Below are positions 7,348-16,462 of a stretch of 64,000 bases of DNA, in pieces (position 1 is the first letter of the stretch; each line of letters begins with the position of its first letter). The stretch is taken from assembly GCF_018882085.1 (NCBI RefSeq), contig NZ_JACVPB010000010.1:1-64000 (forward strand), written 5' to 3'. Source of the DNA: Polynucleobacter sp. AP-Reno-20A-A9 (lineage in GTDB: Bacteria; Pseudomonadota; Gammaproteobacteria; Burkholderiales; Burkholderiaceae). The notes under the pieces are model-generated. The model saw only the letters and a list, made by a program, of their open reading frames with translations, had not been told where the DNA came from and searched no databases. The position numbers and the translations under genes are program-made.

Positions 7348-8318
7348 CATCTTTAAGAATACGCTCCTTGCTTACTACTTTTAATGCATCTCATCGTGAG
7401 CGTGGTTCGGCAACAGTCACTGCATTGATTGTGGTGGGTGTTGCTGCCGTTCTTCTAGCGGGCTTGATGTGGCGTCAGCAAATTCAGATTCGGACTCTTG
7501 AGAATGCGCGTGATCAAGTGCAGGCGCAGTGGTTGCAACGCGCCGCAATTGATTTTGCTCGCTTGGTCTTAGTGGAAGATCAACGCAATAGCCAAATTGA
7601 TCATTTGGGTGAAGCTTGGGCTTTGCCTCTGGCTGATGGAAAAGTAGCGGATTTCTTAAAGAATACCGACGTACCGGATGAGATAGCCGCTGTCACTTTA
7701 CAGGGGCAACTCATCGATGCTCAAAGTCAGTTCAATTTAGCCAACCTTTGGGATAAAAGCTTTAAAACAGTAAATCCTCCTGGAGTGCAGGAATATGGAC
7801 GCCTCTTGGACGCTTTGGGTTTAGATAAAAACTTGGCCCAACAGACCGCCCAGGGTGTTTTGCAGATGGATATGCCGATATATGACCTAGAGGGCTTATT
7901 AAAGCTGCCATCCTACAGTCCAGCTATTTTGGAGCAGATAAGACCTTTTGTAACGATTTTACCGATTTTAACGACAGTTAACGTCAATACCGCTTCTTCA
8001 GAGGTGTTGATGGCGGCAGTACCGGGGCTTTCAAGGTCGGCAGCGGGTGCGTTTGTGCAACAAAGAGCTGCAACCCCTCTTAAGAGTGTTGATGAAATCA
8101 CCTCCCTCTTAAATAAGATGGGGGCAAGCCAAGGCATCACCCTAGATGCCTCCTTGGTCGACGTACGCTCCCAATTTTGGCTCGCACGCTCAGAAATACG
8201 CATGGGAAGAGGTATATTTGTTAGTTCGGCACTGATTCAGAGGTCCCCAACACCACTGCCTAATGGTAATTTCACGCAAGTGATTTGGAGTAAGACTGGC
8301 AAAGTGATCTCTGACTGA
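7344..8318 (+). CDS. gspK: pseudopilus tip protein GspK
   Basis: GspK caps the pseudopilus and is the largest pseudopilin. The GTG at 7344 has GGAGG seven bases upstream and overlaps the gspJ stop, so I prefer it to the ATG at 7323. The prepilin-like segment RERGSATVTALIVVGVAAVLLAG lacks Glu5, as is normal for GspK. The family body is clear: RAAIDFARLVLVED, LIDAQSQFNLANLWD, YDLEGLLKLPSYS and the helix-hairpin-helix-like NVNTASSEVLMAAVPGLS. 324 aa, a usual length. Confidence 0.9.
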   Translation: MTSLRIRSLLTTFNASHRERGSATVTALIVVGVAAVLLAGLMWRQQIQIRTLENARDQVQAQWLQRAAIDFARLVLVEDQRNSQIDHLGEAWALPLADGKVADFLKNTDVPDEIAAVTLQGQLIDAQSQFNLANLWDKSFKTVNPPGVQEYGRLLDALGLDKNLAQQTAQGVLQMDMPIYDLEGLLKLPSYSPAILEQIRPFVTILPILTTVNVNTASSEVLMAAVPGLSRSAAGAFVQQRAATPLKSVDEITSLLNKMGASQGITLDASLVDVRSQFWLARSEIRMGRGIFVSSALIQRSPTPLPNGNFTQVIWSKTGKVISD

Positions 8319-8340
8319 TAAAGCAAGTGAAAACAAAGTA

Positions 8341-8375
8341 AGTAGAGAGCTAAGTAAAGAACTAAGTAAAGAACC
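8341..8375 (+). repeat. short direct repeat in the gspK-gspL spacer
   Basis: The 12-mer CTAAGTAAAGAA occurs twice in tandem, with degenerate copies either side (AAAGTAAGTAGAG, CCAATCAAAGAA). It fills most of the 75-bp gap between gspK and gspL, which in this operon is unusually loose. It is probably a replication-slippage product and has no obvious coding or structural role. Confidence 0.5.
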
Positions 8376-8393
8376 AATCAAAGAACGAAGCAT

Positions 8394-9800
8394 TTGAGCC
8401 TATTAATAGTACGTTGCCCCCTAAAGCCATTTTCTGGTTCTGGATCCCCAGGGGACTCTGCTCGAGAGTGGTCGGAGCTTAATTGCGCAGAGCGATTTGA
8501 ATGGTGCTTAGTTGAGGGTGACGATACAACTCTAGAAACAGGCATGGGCACTACCGAATCGATGCCTTATGCAGATGAAGTATTGGTCCTGTTGCCGACG
8601 ATCGATGTGCGCCTGATCGAAGCCAAAGTGCCTTTGGCTAACGCGAAGAAGTTACAGCAAATTCTTCCTAATCTCATTGAAGAGTATGTCCTCGCTGGAG
8701 CGCAATCACTTGCAGTGCAAGCATTGCCGCCGATGCCAGGCAAGCCTGCATTACAAAGAGTCATTGCGCTCATTGATCGCACATGGTTTACATGGCTCTC
8801 TAAACAGTTGGAAAACTTAATTAGTCAGCGCGTTCGTTTAATTCCGGAATGTTTGTTGCTGGCTCTTCCGGATTCAGAGAATGCAAATCCTGATAGCCCT
8901 TCCATTGCTTATCAACAGGTTGAGCAAGCCTTAATTCTGACTCGGCGTACTGGCTTACAGCTAGGCGTGGCCTGGGTTGAGAGGGCGGACGACCATGATG
9001 GTGACAGTATTACTCTTCCCAAAGTATTGCAGGACTCATCAGCGGTTGAGCTCTCTTGGAGTTGTTTGGCATTAAGTGCAAAACAGTTCTTAAAAGATAA
9101 CGCATCATCTAAGTCAGCCAATTACTCTCTTAATTTGCTACCTAAAACATTTAGACGCGAAGCAGGTAAAGGTTTATCAAATCTATCTAATTACCTAAAG
9201 CGTAAACGCGTAGATGGAAACCAAGCAGTTAGTGCAAGCGCAACTTGGATAGACCCAGCAATCTGGCGTCAGCCTGCACAGTGGTCAAAGTATTTAATCG
9301 TCAGCATTGTTGCTGGACATCTCTTGCACTTAGGTTGGTTGGTAGTAGATAACTGGCGGTGGGGAAATCAACTCGAAGTCTTGGCAGCCCAGTCATTAAC
9401 ACCAGTGTCTATTACCAAATTCAATCAAGAAAAGGCGCAAGACAAATTACAAGACAAAGCCATAGGCATAAGCAGCTCGTCTGGAAATTCTGTAATCACT
9501 GCATTTACAAAACAAGTGACCCAAGACCAGCGACGCCAAGGCTTGGTATCGGATGCAGACTTTGCGCCAATGGCGGCCAAACTACAGCAACTCAAGACTG
9601 CCTTTGGGCCAGAGGTTTTGCAAAAGCTTGATTACGATGGCTACGCTATCAATTTTGAATTTAAGCCCGGGGCGCTAAAAGGATCAAATCAGCAGACCAG
9701 CGCTGAAGTCATGCAAAAAGCCCGCTCGTTAGGTTTAATGGTTAAAACACTGGGCACCAATCGCTATCGCCTAGAGCCATATTCAGGGCTTGGACAATGA
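8394..9800 (+). CDS. gspL: type II secretion system protein GspL
   Basis: GspL is the inner-membrane platform protein that recruits the GspE ATPase through its actin-like cytoplasmic domain. The 468-aa product has the large cytoplasmic part (residues 1-300, with LLPTIDVRLIEAKVPLANAKKLQQILPNLIEEYVL, the typical GspL/PilM core), a transmembrane helix near 302-322 (SIVAGHLLHLGWLVV) and a periplasmic ferredoxin-like domain ending in the VMQKARSLGLMVKTLG segment. The start is TTG at 8394, with no ATG nearby and a weak ribosome-binding site. It overlaps gspM by ATGA. Confidence 0.85.
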   Translation: MSLLIVRCPLKPFSGSGSPGDSAREWSELNCAERFEWCLVEGDDTTLETGMGTTESMPYADEVLVLLPTIDVRLIEAKVPLANAKKLQQILPNLIEEYVLAGAQSLAVQALPPMPGKPALQRVIALIDRTWFTWLSKQLENLISQRVRLIPECLLLALPDSENANPDSPSIAYQQVEQALILTRRTGLQLGVAWVERADDHDGDSITLPKVLQDSSAVELSWSCLALSAKQFLKDNASSKSANYSLNLLPKTFRREAGKGLSNLSNYLKRKRVDGNQAVSASATWIDPAIWRQPAQWSKYLIVSIVAGHLLHLGWLVVDNWRWGNQLEVLAAQSLTPVSITKFNQEKAQDKLQDKAIGISSSSGNSVITAFTKQVTQDQRRQGLVSDADFAPMAAKLQQLKTAFGPEVLQKLDYDGYAINFEFKPGALKGSNQQTSAEVMQKARSLGLMVKTLGTNRYRLEPYSGLGQ

Positions 9801-10543
9801 ATCAAAGTCCACTAAATCAGTTCGCTGAAAAGTTACTTACTTTCTTGAGGAAGGTAAAGGAGCTGTTGAGTAAAGACTACTCAATGCAAGATTTGAAAAA
9901 TCTCAAATCTCTACCTAAAACACTGCAGCAGAAGTTTTCTGAGGCACAGAACAGTCTGGGTAAAACATCTACAAGTGCAGCACTAGCTTCATCACCCTCA
10001 AAGTTTGACATCAAGCAATTATCGGCTCTAGCGCGTCGATTTGTGCTGGAGCAACGCAATGCATTTGTGTTGTTATTTATAGCATTGCTGCTATTGCCGA
10101 TAAATATGTTTGCCATTGCCCCTTACAGTCAGCGAGTCCAAAATCAATTGGATATGCGTCCAGCGCAGTGGTCTCAGTTGCAAAGCTTAATTAAGCTGGC
10201 TAAATTCTCAAGCTCCTCTACCTCGCAAGCCTCATCCTATGGTCCCGGGATTGCGACGGTGACCTTGTTGGATGATATGGAGATACAAAAGATTCGGAGT
10301 GTATTGACTGCACGTGGTTTAAAGCCAAGTGTTCTTCGCCTAACTGCCGATAACCCTCCACGGATTGAGTTTCAAGCTAGTGATGCCATGTTCTCAGTGC
10401 TACTTGATACGCTAGATGAGTTGCGTATGACTTGGCGCTTATATCCAGAGCAACTCAATGTCATCTCTACTAGTGGTGCAGGTATGGTAAATATCAGCGG
10501 TGTCCTAGTGCAGTACGGTGGTCAAGCCGGTATGAATAGGTAG
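9797..10543 (+). CDS. gspM: type II secretion system protein GspM
   Basis: GspM partners GspL in the inner-membrane platform. A cytoplasmic N-terminal part of about 88 residues, longer than in enterobacterial GspM, precedes one transmembrane helix (about 89-108, AFVLLFIALLLLPINMF). The periplasmic ferredoxin-like domain (EIQKIRSVLTARGLKPSVLRL ... FSVLLDTLDELR) follows. Sequence conservation in GspM is low, so the assignment leans on topology and on position between gspL and gspN. Start overlaps the gspL stop. Confidence 0.8.
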   Translation: MNQSPLNQFAEKLLTFLRKVKELLSKDYSMQDLKNLKSLPKTLQQKFSEAQNSLGKTSTSAALASSPSKFDIKQLSALARRFVLEQRNAFVLLFIALLLLPINMFAIAPYSQRVQNQLDMRPAQWSQLQSLIKLAKFSSSSTSQASSYGPGIATVTLLDDMEIQKIRSVLTARGLKPSVLRLTADNPPRIEFQASDAMFSVLLDTLDELRMTWRLYPEQLNVISTSGAGMVNISGVLVQYGGQAGMNR

Positions 10544-10554
10544 ATGACTATTTC

Positions 10555-11385
10555 ATGAAACTCGTCCTCGACTTTACCCACCCTAAGTTGCCTAAATTAT
10601 TTTGGGCTGCGTTGGTGTTCATCTGCCTGGTGGTGATTGTTCGCCAAATGCCCATCAGTTGGGTCAGCGGATCGCTTGCATCCCAAACAGGTTGCCGCGT
10701 CATGTTGCAACAACCCATTGGAACGATTTGGCAAGGTAGTGCCGCATTGGCATTTTCTGAGCCTAACGCCGCTGAAGGTGGATGCCGCGATCCTATGTCC
10801 GTTACCGAACGCTTTCATTGGTCTACTAGCTGTAAGCTCTTATCCATGACCTGCAATACCGAGCTGCAGTTTGCTGCCTTCGAGCAAGCTCAATTAATTA
10901 GTTGGAGCTTGAGCAAAACCCAAATTGCTTCTAATGAAATCAAGCTGCCAGCCAATGTATTGGAGGGTTTAGGCAACCCCTGGAGCACCTTACGCCCTCG
11001 TGGCGAACTTGGCGCGCGCTGGACCGATATCAATTTGGCGGGCTTAATGGCTAACTTACCCGGTTTCGGGGCTGGAAATACCCCATCGTCAGGAGTTATT
11101 CGAATTATCATAAGTAACTTAACTAGCCCAATTAGCCCTGTAAAGCCATTAGGCGGTTATGAGATTTCAGCCAATATTGCCGATACGGGGATGAACTGGA
11201 CTCTATCGACCACGAGTGGTCCGCTCTTACTAAAAGGGCAGGGAGAATTTAGTAATAAGGCTGGTAGTAAAGGAATGCAATTTTCTGGTGAAGCAAGTGC
11301 CTCACCAGAGTCACAAGAATCCTTAATTGGATTGTTGTCATTATTGGGTAAAAAAGAAGGTGATAGGTATCGCCTGAAGTTTTAA
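10555..11385 (+). CDS. gspN: type II secretion system protein GspN
   Basis: GspN is an accessory bitopic inner-membrane protein found in a subset of type II systems. The 276-aa product has an N-terminal transmembrane anchor (about residues 15-31) and a periplasmic domain rich in beta strands. Recognisable family features are PISWVSGSLASQTGCRVMLQQPIGTIWQGSAALAF near the start and the LRPRGELGARWTDINL strand pair. Four Cys residues (about 43, 82, 95 and 103) could form disulfides. It follows gspM by 11 bp. Confidence 0.8.
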   Translation: MKLVLDFTHPKLPKLFWAALVFICLVVIVRQMPISWVSGSLASQTGCRVMLQQPIGTIWQGSAALAFSEPNAAEGGCRDPMSVTERFHWSTSCKLLSMTCNTELQFAAFEQAQLISWSLSKTQIASNEIKLPANVLEGLGNPWSTLRPRGELGARWTDINLAGLMANLPGFGAGNTPSSGVIRIIISNLTSPISPVKPLGGYEISANIADTGMNWTLSTTSGPLLLKGQGEFSNKAGSKGMQFSGEASASPESQESLIGLLSLLGKKEGDRYRLKF

Positions 11386-11435
11386 GTTTTTAGGTGAATT
11401 TACAAGTTCAGAACAGTGGTAATAAAGAAAAAAGC

Positions 11436-13730
11436 ATGCAAACAGTCATTAGTCAAATGCAAAAGAACCTGCAACTCAACTTTAAGAAGCGCTTAGCGAT
11501 CTTGGTTGTTCTTTGCTTCGTCGGCGAGAGTGTCGTCATGCCTTTGGCTTACGCACAAGCTAATCGTATAAATAGTGCGCCTTCCAATATCACTGTGCCT
11601 GATGAGGGCGCTGTAACTTTGTCCTTCTCTAATGCTGATATTGAGTCTGTTGCGAGTGTTTTAGCGAAGGCAACTGGCCAAACGATTTTGGTTGACCCTA
11701 AGGTCAAAGGCACGATCAACCTTATTAGCAATAGACCGCTCACCAAGCCTAAGGCAATTGATGCCTTCTCTACAGCCCTGCGAACATCAGGCTTTGCGCT
11801 GGTAGATGTGAATGGCGTTTACCGCGTAGTTCCTGAGGCCGATGCTAAGCTCATTAGTAACTCAGTCACAACGGGCAAGAGCAAGCAAGAGGGTGATCAG
11901 ATCATTACGCGTGTGTTCAGACTCAATTTTGAATCTGCCAATAATCTTCTCCCAGTACTGCGCCCACTCGTATCACCAAACAACACAATCAATGCCTATC
12001 CAGGTAACAACACGATTGTGATTACGGATTACGCTAGCAATATTCAGCGTATTGGGCAATTGATCGAATCGATTGATGCACCGACTTCAAGCGATGTACA
12101 AAGCATCAAACTCAACTACGCCATTGCCTCAGATATGGCCACCATCCTCAGTAAGGTATTGGATACCGCTTCAACCGGTGGTGCCGATCCTTCGCTCAAA
12201 ACCATGATTTTGGCTGAGCCACGAAGCAACTCTATTTTGGTACGCGGTGCTAGTGCAGAACGTATTCGTCAAATTCGTGTGTTGGTTGCTCGTCTTGATG
12301 TGCCTACCGCTAATAACGGCAACATTTGGGTTGTACCGCTCAAGAACGCAGAAGCAACCAAGCTTGCAGTTACTCTACGGGCAATTGTGGCGGCAGATGC
12401 TTCTCTTTCTGCGCAAGTAGGTAGTACTCCAGGGCAGCCAGGTGCCGTCAATCCTGCGGCCAACCTCAATCAGTCAGCCAATCAGCAAGCCAATACAGCT
12501 CCTGGTGCTTCAGGATCTTCTGCTGCTACTTCTGCTCTAACGAGCTCAAGCAACCCCACTACCGGCGGCATTATTCAGGCGGAGCCAGCCACCAACTCCA
12601 TCATCATTACTGCCAGTGAGCCTTTGTATCGCAACTTGCGCCATGTGATCGAGCAATTAGATCGTCGTCGTACTCAGGTCTATATTGAGTCTTTGATTGC
12701 TGAAGTGAGCTCAACCAATGCGGAAGAGTTGGGAATTCAGTGGCAAGGATTGGTTGGTTCTGGTAATCAGAACGTTGGCTTTGGTGGCACCAATTACACC
12801 AATGCTGCGGGGCAGACTGGCTCAAACATTATTGGGCTGGGTTCCAACGTCAACAATATTCTCAATCCAAGTAATGCAACTGGCATTGTTGTTCCGCCCG
12901 CACCTGGTTTGAACTTGGGCTTACTTACCAAATTCAATGGCACTTATGGCATGTCAGCCTTGATTACTGCTTTGGCGACAACGCAAGGCACGAATATTCT
13001 GTCAACACCAAACCTCATTACTTTGGATAACGAAGAAGCCCGTATTGTGGTGGGTCAGAACGTGCCGATCATCACTGGTTCGTATGCGCAAACAGGCTCA
13101 ACCAGTACTGTTACGCCATTTCAAACCTACACCCGTCAAGACGTTGGCCTGACTTTACGAGTGCGCCCACAGGTTTCTGATAACGGTGTAGTGAAGATGC
13201 AGATTTATCAAGAAGTGTCTTCCATCTATAACCAAAACTTTGCGTCCGGCATTATTTTGAACAAACGTAATATCGAATCTAATGTCCTAGTGGATGATGG
13301 TCAGATTATTGTTCTCGGTGGTTTGATTGAAGATAAGTACAACGACGGCTCCAATGGCGTGCCATTCTTAAAAGACATTCCAATTATTGGAGCGCTATTT
13401 AGGTCTGATGCAAAGACTCGTACCAAAACCAATTTGCTCGTCTTCATGCGTCCTTATATTTTGCGTGATAAAGATCAAGCTGCCGACATCACTACCAACC
13501 GTTTGAACTTAGTCCAGCAAACTGAAACTGCATTTAAGCAAGCGCCAATGCTCTTGCCTAAAGAGGATTTGACGAAGATGTCCGATATTGAGCCGCCATT
13601 GATTCCGCCTGGTAAACCAGTCAATCAAACGCCGAATAATCTGCCGTCTTCTGGATTAACTAAGCCAATTCCGGTAAGACCGTCGTCTGTTCCAGCTTTT
13701 GGTGCGCCAGTACCCATTACGATTCAATAA
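11436..13730 (+). CDS. gspD: type II secretion secretin GspD
   Basis: GspD forms the outer-membrane channel. A signal peptide ends near PLAYAQA. The N0 domain (VTLSFSNADIESVASVLAKATGQTILVDP) comes next, then the N1-N3 ring-building repeats, and then the C-domain with the secretin signatures (TPNLITLDNEEARIVVGQNVPIITGS, VGLTLRVRPQVSDNGVVKMQIYQEVS, LVDDGQIIVLGGLI). A Gln/Ser/Ala/Asn-rich loop interrupts the N3 region, as is common. The start is uncertain: the frame opens at GTG 11394, and ATG 11436 gives a more normal signal peptide. No lipobox is seen. About 764 aa from the ATG. Confidence 0.93.
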   Translation: MQTVISQMQKNLQLNFKKRLAILVVLCFVGESVVMPLAYAQANRINSAPSNITVPDEGAVTLSFSNADIESVASVLAKATGQTILVDPKVKGTINLISNRPLTKPKAIDAFSTALRTSGFALVDVNGVYRVVPEADAKLISNSVTTGKSKQEGDQIITRVFRLNFESANNLLPVLRPLVSPNNTINAYPGNNTIVITDYASNIQRIGQLIESIDAPTSSDVQSIKLNYAIASDMATILSKVLDTASTGGADPSLKTMILAEPRSNSILVRGASAERIRQIRVLVARLDVPTANNGNIWVVPLKNAEATKLAVTLRAIVAADASLSAQVGSTPGQPGAVNPAANLNQSANQQANTAPGASGSSAATSALTSSSNPTTGGIIQAEPATNSIIITASEPLYRNLRHVIEQLDRRRTQVYIESLIAEVSSTNAEELGIQWQGLVGSGNQNVGFGGTNYTNAAGQTGSNIIGLGSNVNNILNPSNATGIVVPPAPGLNLGLLTKFNGTYGMSALITALATTQGTNILSTPNLITLDNEEARIVVGQNVPIITGSYAQTGSTSTVTPFQTYTRQDVGLTLRVRPQVSDNGVVKMQIYQEVSSIYNQNFASGIILNKRNIESNVLVDDGQIIVLGGLIEDKYNDGSNGVPFLKDIPIIGALFRSDAKTRTKTNLLVFMRPYILRDKDQAADITTNRLNLVQQTETAFKQAPMLLPKEDLTKMSDIEPPLIPPGKPVNQTPNNLPSSGLTKPIPVRPSSVPAFGAPVPITIQ

Positions 13731-13776
13731 GACGATTCAATAAGACTATCCAGTAAGAAGAACTTACACAGAAGCC

Positions 13777-15204
13777 ATGCAGCACCTTCCCCGCGTTCCC
13801 TTTAGCTATGCCAAAGCAAATCAGATTTTGCTGATTAAGGGCGCGGTGAATGAGGGTGGTGAAGAGAGTGTTCCAACCTTAATTCATAGTCCTGAGACAG
13901 ATCTTTCAGTCTTACAAGAGATCTGCCGTTTAGTGGGCCCCATTCGTCGTGTTGAGCAAACCAGCGAAGAAGTTTTAGAGGCGCTTAATGCTGCGTACTC
14001 CGAAGGTGATCTCAATGCGTCTCAAGTAGTAGATGAAGTAGAAGAGGCTGTAGACCTATCTCGCCTCTTACAAGAAATGCCTATCTCTGAAGATTTATTG
14101 GAGATGAATGATGATGCTCCAGTGATTCGGATGATTAATAGTTTGCTTAAGCAGGCTAGCCGTGATGGGGCATCGGATATTCACCTAGAGGCTTTTGAGC
14201 GCAAGTCCGTTGTGCGCTTTCGGGTAGATGGCAATTTGCGCGATATCGTTGATATGCGTCGTGATCTACATGCCGCTTTAGTTTCTCGTATCAAGATCAT
14301 GGCTTCGCTCGATATTGCTGAGAAGCGGATGCCACAAGATGGTCGTATCTCTTTGCGCGTCGGTGGGCGCGCGATTGATGTGCGTGTATCTACATTACCT
14401 ACATCGCATGGTGAGCGTGTGGTGCTGCGTCTGTTAGAGAAGAATTACGATCGCCTAGACCTACGTGCACTAGGCATGGCCGAAGATACCTTTAATCAGT
14501 TTGATCAACTCATTCATCGTCCACACGGCATTGTTTTGGTGACTGGCCCAACAGGTAGCGGTAAGACCACCACCTTATATGGCGCATTACTGCGCTTGCG
14601 TAACAAGATTAATAACATCATGACGGTGGAAGACCCGATCGAGTACAACCTTGATGGTATCGGACAAACCCAAGTCAACTCCCGCATTGATATGAACTTT
14701 GCCAGAGCCTTGCGCGCCATCTTGCGTCAAGACCCAGACATTGTGATGATTGGTGAGATCCGTGACTTGGAGACGGCACAGATTGCAGTGCAAGCTTCAC
14801 TGACTGGCCACTTGGTATTGGCAACTTTGCATACCAACGATGCCCCTTCAGCAGTTACGCGTTTGATTGATATGGGTATCGAACCATTCCTACTATCATC
14901 TACTTTGTTGGGTGTATTAGGTCAACGCTTGATTCGGATGTCCTGTTCGGCCTGTGGCGGCAAAGGTTGCCCTACCTGTGGTGAGTCTGGCTATAGTGGT
15001 CGCGCCGGAATTTATGAGCTCATGACCACGAATGAAAAAATTCGGGAATTGATTCATCAGCATGCGGCTGAGAGTGATATTCGTAAGCAAGCTTTAGTAG
15101 GTGGCATGCGTACCTTAGCTGATGATGGCAAGCGCTGGGTAGCTGAAGGTAAAACGACTCCAGAAGAAATTCTGCGTGTTACTGGCTCAGTAGAAGTTGA
15201 CTAA
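13777..15204 (+). CDS. gspE: type II secretion ATPase GspE
   Basis: This cytoplasmic hexameric ATPase powers pseudopilus assembly. Walker A is GPTGSGKTT (residues 257-265), followed by the Asp box (VEDPIEYNLDGIGQTQVN), the Walker B-like DPDIVMIGEIRD and the His box (LTGHLVLATLHTNDA). A zinc-binding tetracysteine loop is intact (Cys390, 393, 398, 401). The N-terminal domain that docks on GspL is present but short. Total 475 aa. It follows gspD and precedes gspF with a 32-bp gap. Confidence 0.95.
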   Translation: MQHLPRVPFSYAKANQILLIKGAVNEGGEESVPTLIHSPETDLSVLQEICRLVGPIRRVEQTSEEVLEALNAAYSEGDLNASQVVDEVEEAVDLSRLLQEMPISEDLLEMNDDAPVIRMINSLLKQASRDGASDIHLEAFERKSVVRFRVDGNLRDIVDMRRDLHAALVSRIKIMASLDIAEKRMPQDGRISLRVGGRAIDVRVSTLPTSHGERVVLRLLEKNYDRLDLRALGMAEDTFNQFDQLIHRPHGIVLVTGPTGSGKTTTLYGALLRLRNKINNIMTVEDPIEYNLDGIGQTQVNSRIDMNFARALRAILRQDPDIVMIGEIRDLETAQIAVQASLTGHLVLATLHTNDAPSAVTRLIDMGIEPFLLSSTLLGVLGQRLIRMSCSACGGKGCPTCGESGYSGRAGIYELMTTNEKIRELIHQHAAESDIRKQALVGGMRTLADDGKRWVAEGKTTPEEILRVTGSVEVD

Positions 15205-15236
15205 GCAATCGACTAACTCAATCAAATTAATGAGCT

Positions 15237-16457
15237 ATGCCACGCTATCGCTTTGAAGCCCTAACTTACGCAGGTAAGAGCGAGCGCGGTAGCGTTGAAG
15301 GCGAGAGCGTGCGTGCAGTGCGTCAGGCCCTGATGGCTAAGCAATTAGTGCCTGTCACGATTGATCTCGAAACCGAATGGGGCAAACAGCGTTTTTGGAA
15401 TAAATGGTTTTCAGAGAACAAGCCGCTTAGTCGTGCAGATCTCGCGATCTTTACCAGGCAAGTGGCGATCTTGGTGCGATCGGGCGTGCAGATTGATGAA
15501 GCACTCTCTGTGCTCGCTGAAGAAGCAAGCCAAGCCCATGTCAAAACAGTTTTACAGGCAGTGGTTGCTGAGCTTCGTGCCGGGTTACCTTTATCTAAAG
15601 CAATTGCAGGCCAACCACTTTCATTCGATCCTTTGTATCAAGGGGTGGTAGGAGCAGCAGAGCAGTCTGGCAAGATGGGGCAAGTGCTTACACAGTTAGC
15701 TGAGTTCTTGGAGAAGCGTCAAGCCCTCAAAAACAAGGCAATGGGTGCCCTGGCATACCCGGCCATGCTGACGGGTGTGGCATTCATGATTGTCTTGTTC
15801 TTGATGACGTATGTTGTTCCGCAAATTGCGCGCGTGTTTCAGAGTACTAAGCAGGCTTTACCTTTTTCCACTCGCTTCATCTTGGGTTTATCCGAGTTCA
15901 TTGTGAACTGGGGTTGGTTGTTAGTGATATTCATTGCCGCCGCTATTTTTTATGGGCGTCGTGCTCTCGCTAAAGAAGACATTCGTTTAAAGGTGGATCG
16001 TGCCTTACTGAATGCACCCTTATTAGGTCCGCTACTTTTGGGTTTTGAGACAGCCCGCTTTGCCAATACGATGGCTATGTTAGTTTCTGCTAATGTGCCC
16101 ATCCTGACGGCCCTACACAGTGCTCGTAGCACTTTAGGTAACTCAGTCTTGCGTGCAGCGATTGATTCAACAGAAGTCAGATTACGTGAGGGCACTAGTC
16201 TTTCTAGAGCCTTGGGTAGCCAAGGGGTGTTCTCACCAATCTTGATCCACTTGATTCGTTCAGGTGAGGCATCGGGCAAGTTAGACGAGATGCTGAAGTA
16301 CGGAGCAGAGAACGCTGAGCTCGAATCTGAGCAAAAAACCAAAATATTTACCAGTTTGCTCGAACCTTTATTAATATTGGCTATGGGCTTAATGGTTTTG
16401 GGAATCGTAATGGCAGTGATGCAACCAATCTTAGAAATGAATTCAGGGGTAAGGTAA
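15237..16457 (+). CDS. gspF: type II secretion inner-membrane platform protein GspF
   Basis: GspF is the polytopic core of the assembly platform. The 406-aa protein begins with the family start MPRYRFEALTYAGKSERGSVE. It has two T2SSF repeat domains (FTRQVAILVRSGVQIDEALSVLAEEA and FANTMAMLVSANVPILTALHSA) and three hydrophobic segments near 171-196, 222-241 and 376-398. The end of the second repeat, IRSGEASGKLDEML, is canonical. It ends the contiguous gsp series; prepilin peptidase GspO is not in the window. Confidence 0.95.
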   Translation: MPRYRFEALTYAGKSERGSVEGESVRAVRQALMAKQLVPVTIDLETEWGKQRFWNKWFSENKPLSRADLAIFTRQVAILVRSGVQIDEALSVLAEEASQAHVKTVLQAVVAELRAGLPLSKAIAGQPLSFDPLYQGVVGAAEQSGKMGQVLTQLAEFLEKRQALKNKAMGALAYPAMLTGVAFMIVLFLMTYVVPQIARVFQSTKQALPFSTRFILGLSEFIVNWGWLLVIFIAAAIFYGRRALAKEDIRLKVDRALLNAPLLGPLLLGFETARFANTMAMLVSANVPILTALHSARSTLGNSVLRAAIDSTEVRLREGTSLSRALGSQGVFSPILIHLIRSGEASGKLDEMLKYGAENAELESEQKTKIFTSLLEPLLILAMGLMVLGIVMAVMQPILEMNSGVR

Positions 16458-16462
16458 TAAAA

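Noticed and set aside
8341..8375. Possible CRISPR-like or tandem array before gspL
   Set aside because: Only two exact 12-mers with no unique spacers; it is a local slippage repeat.
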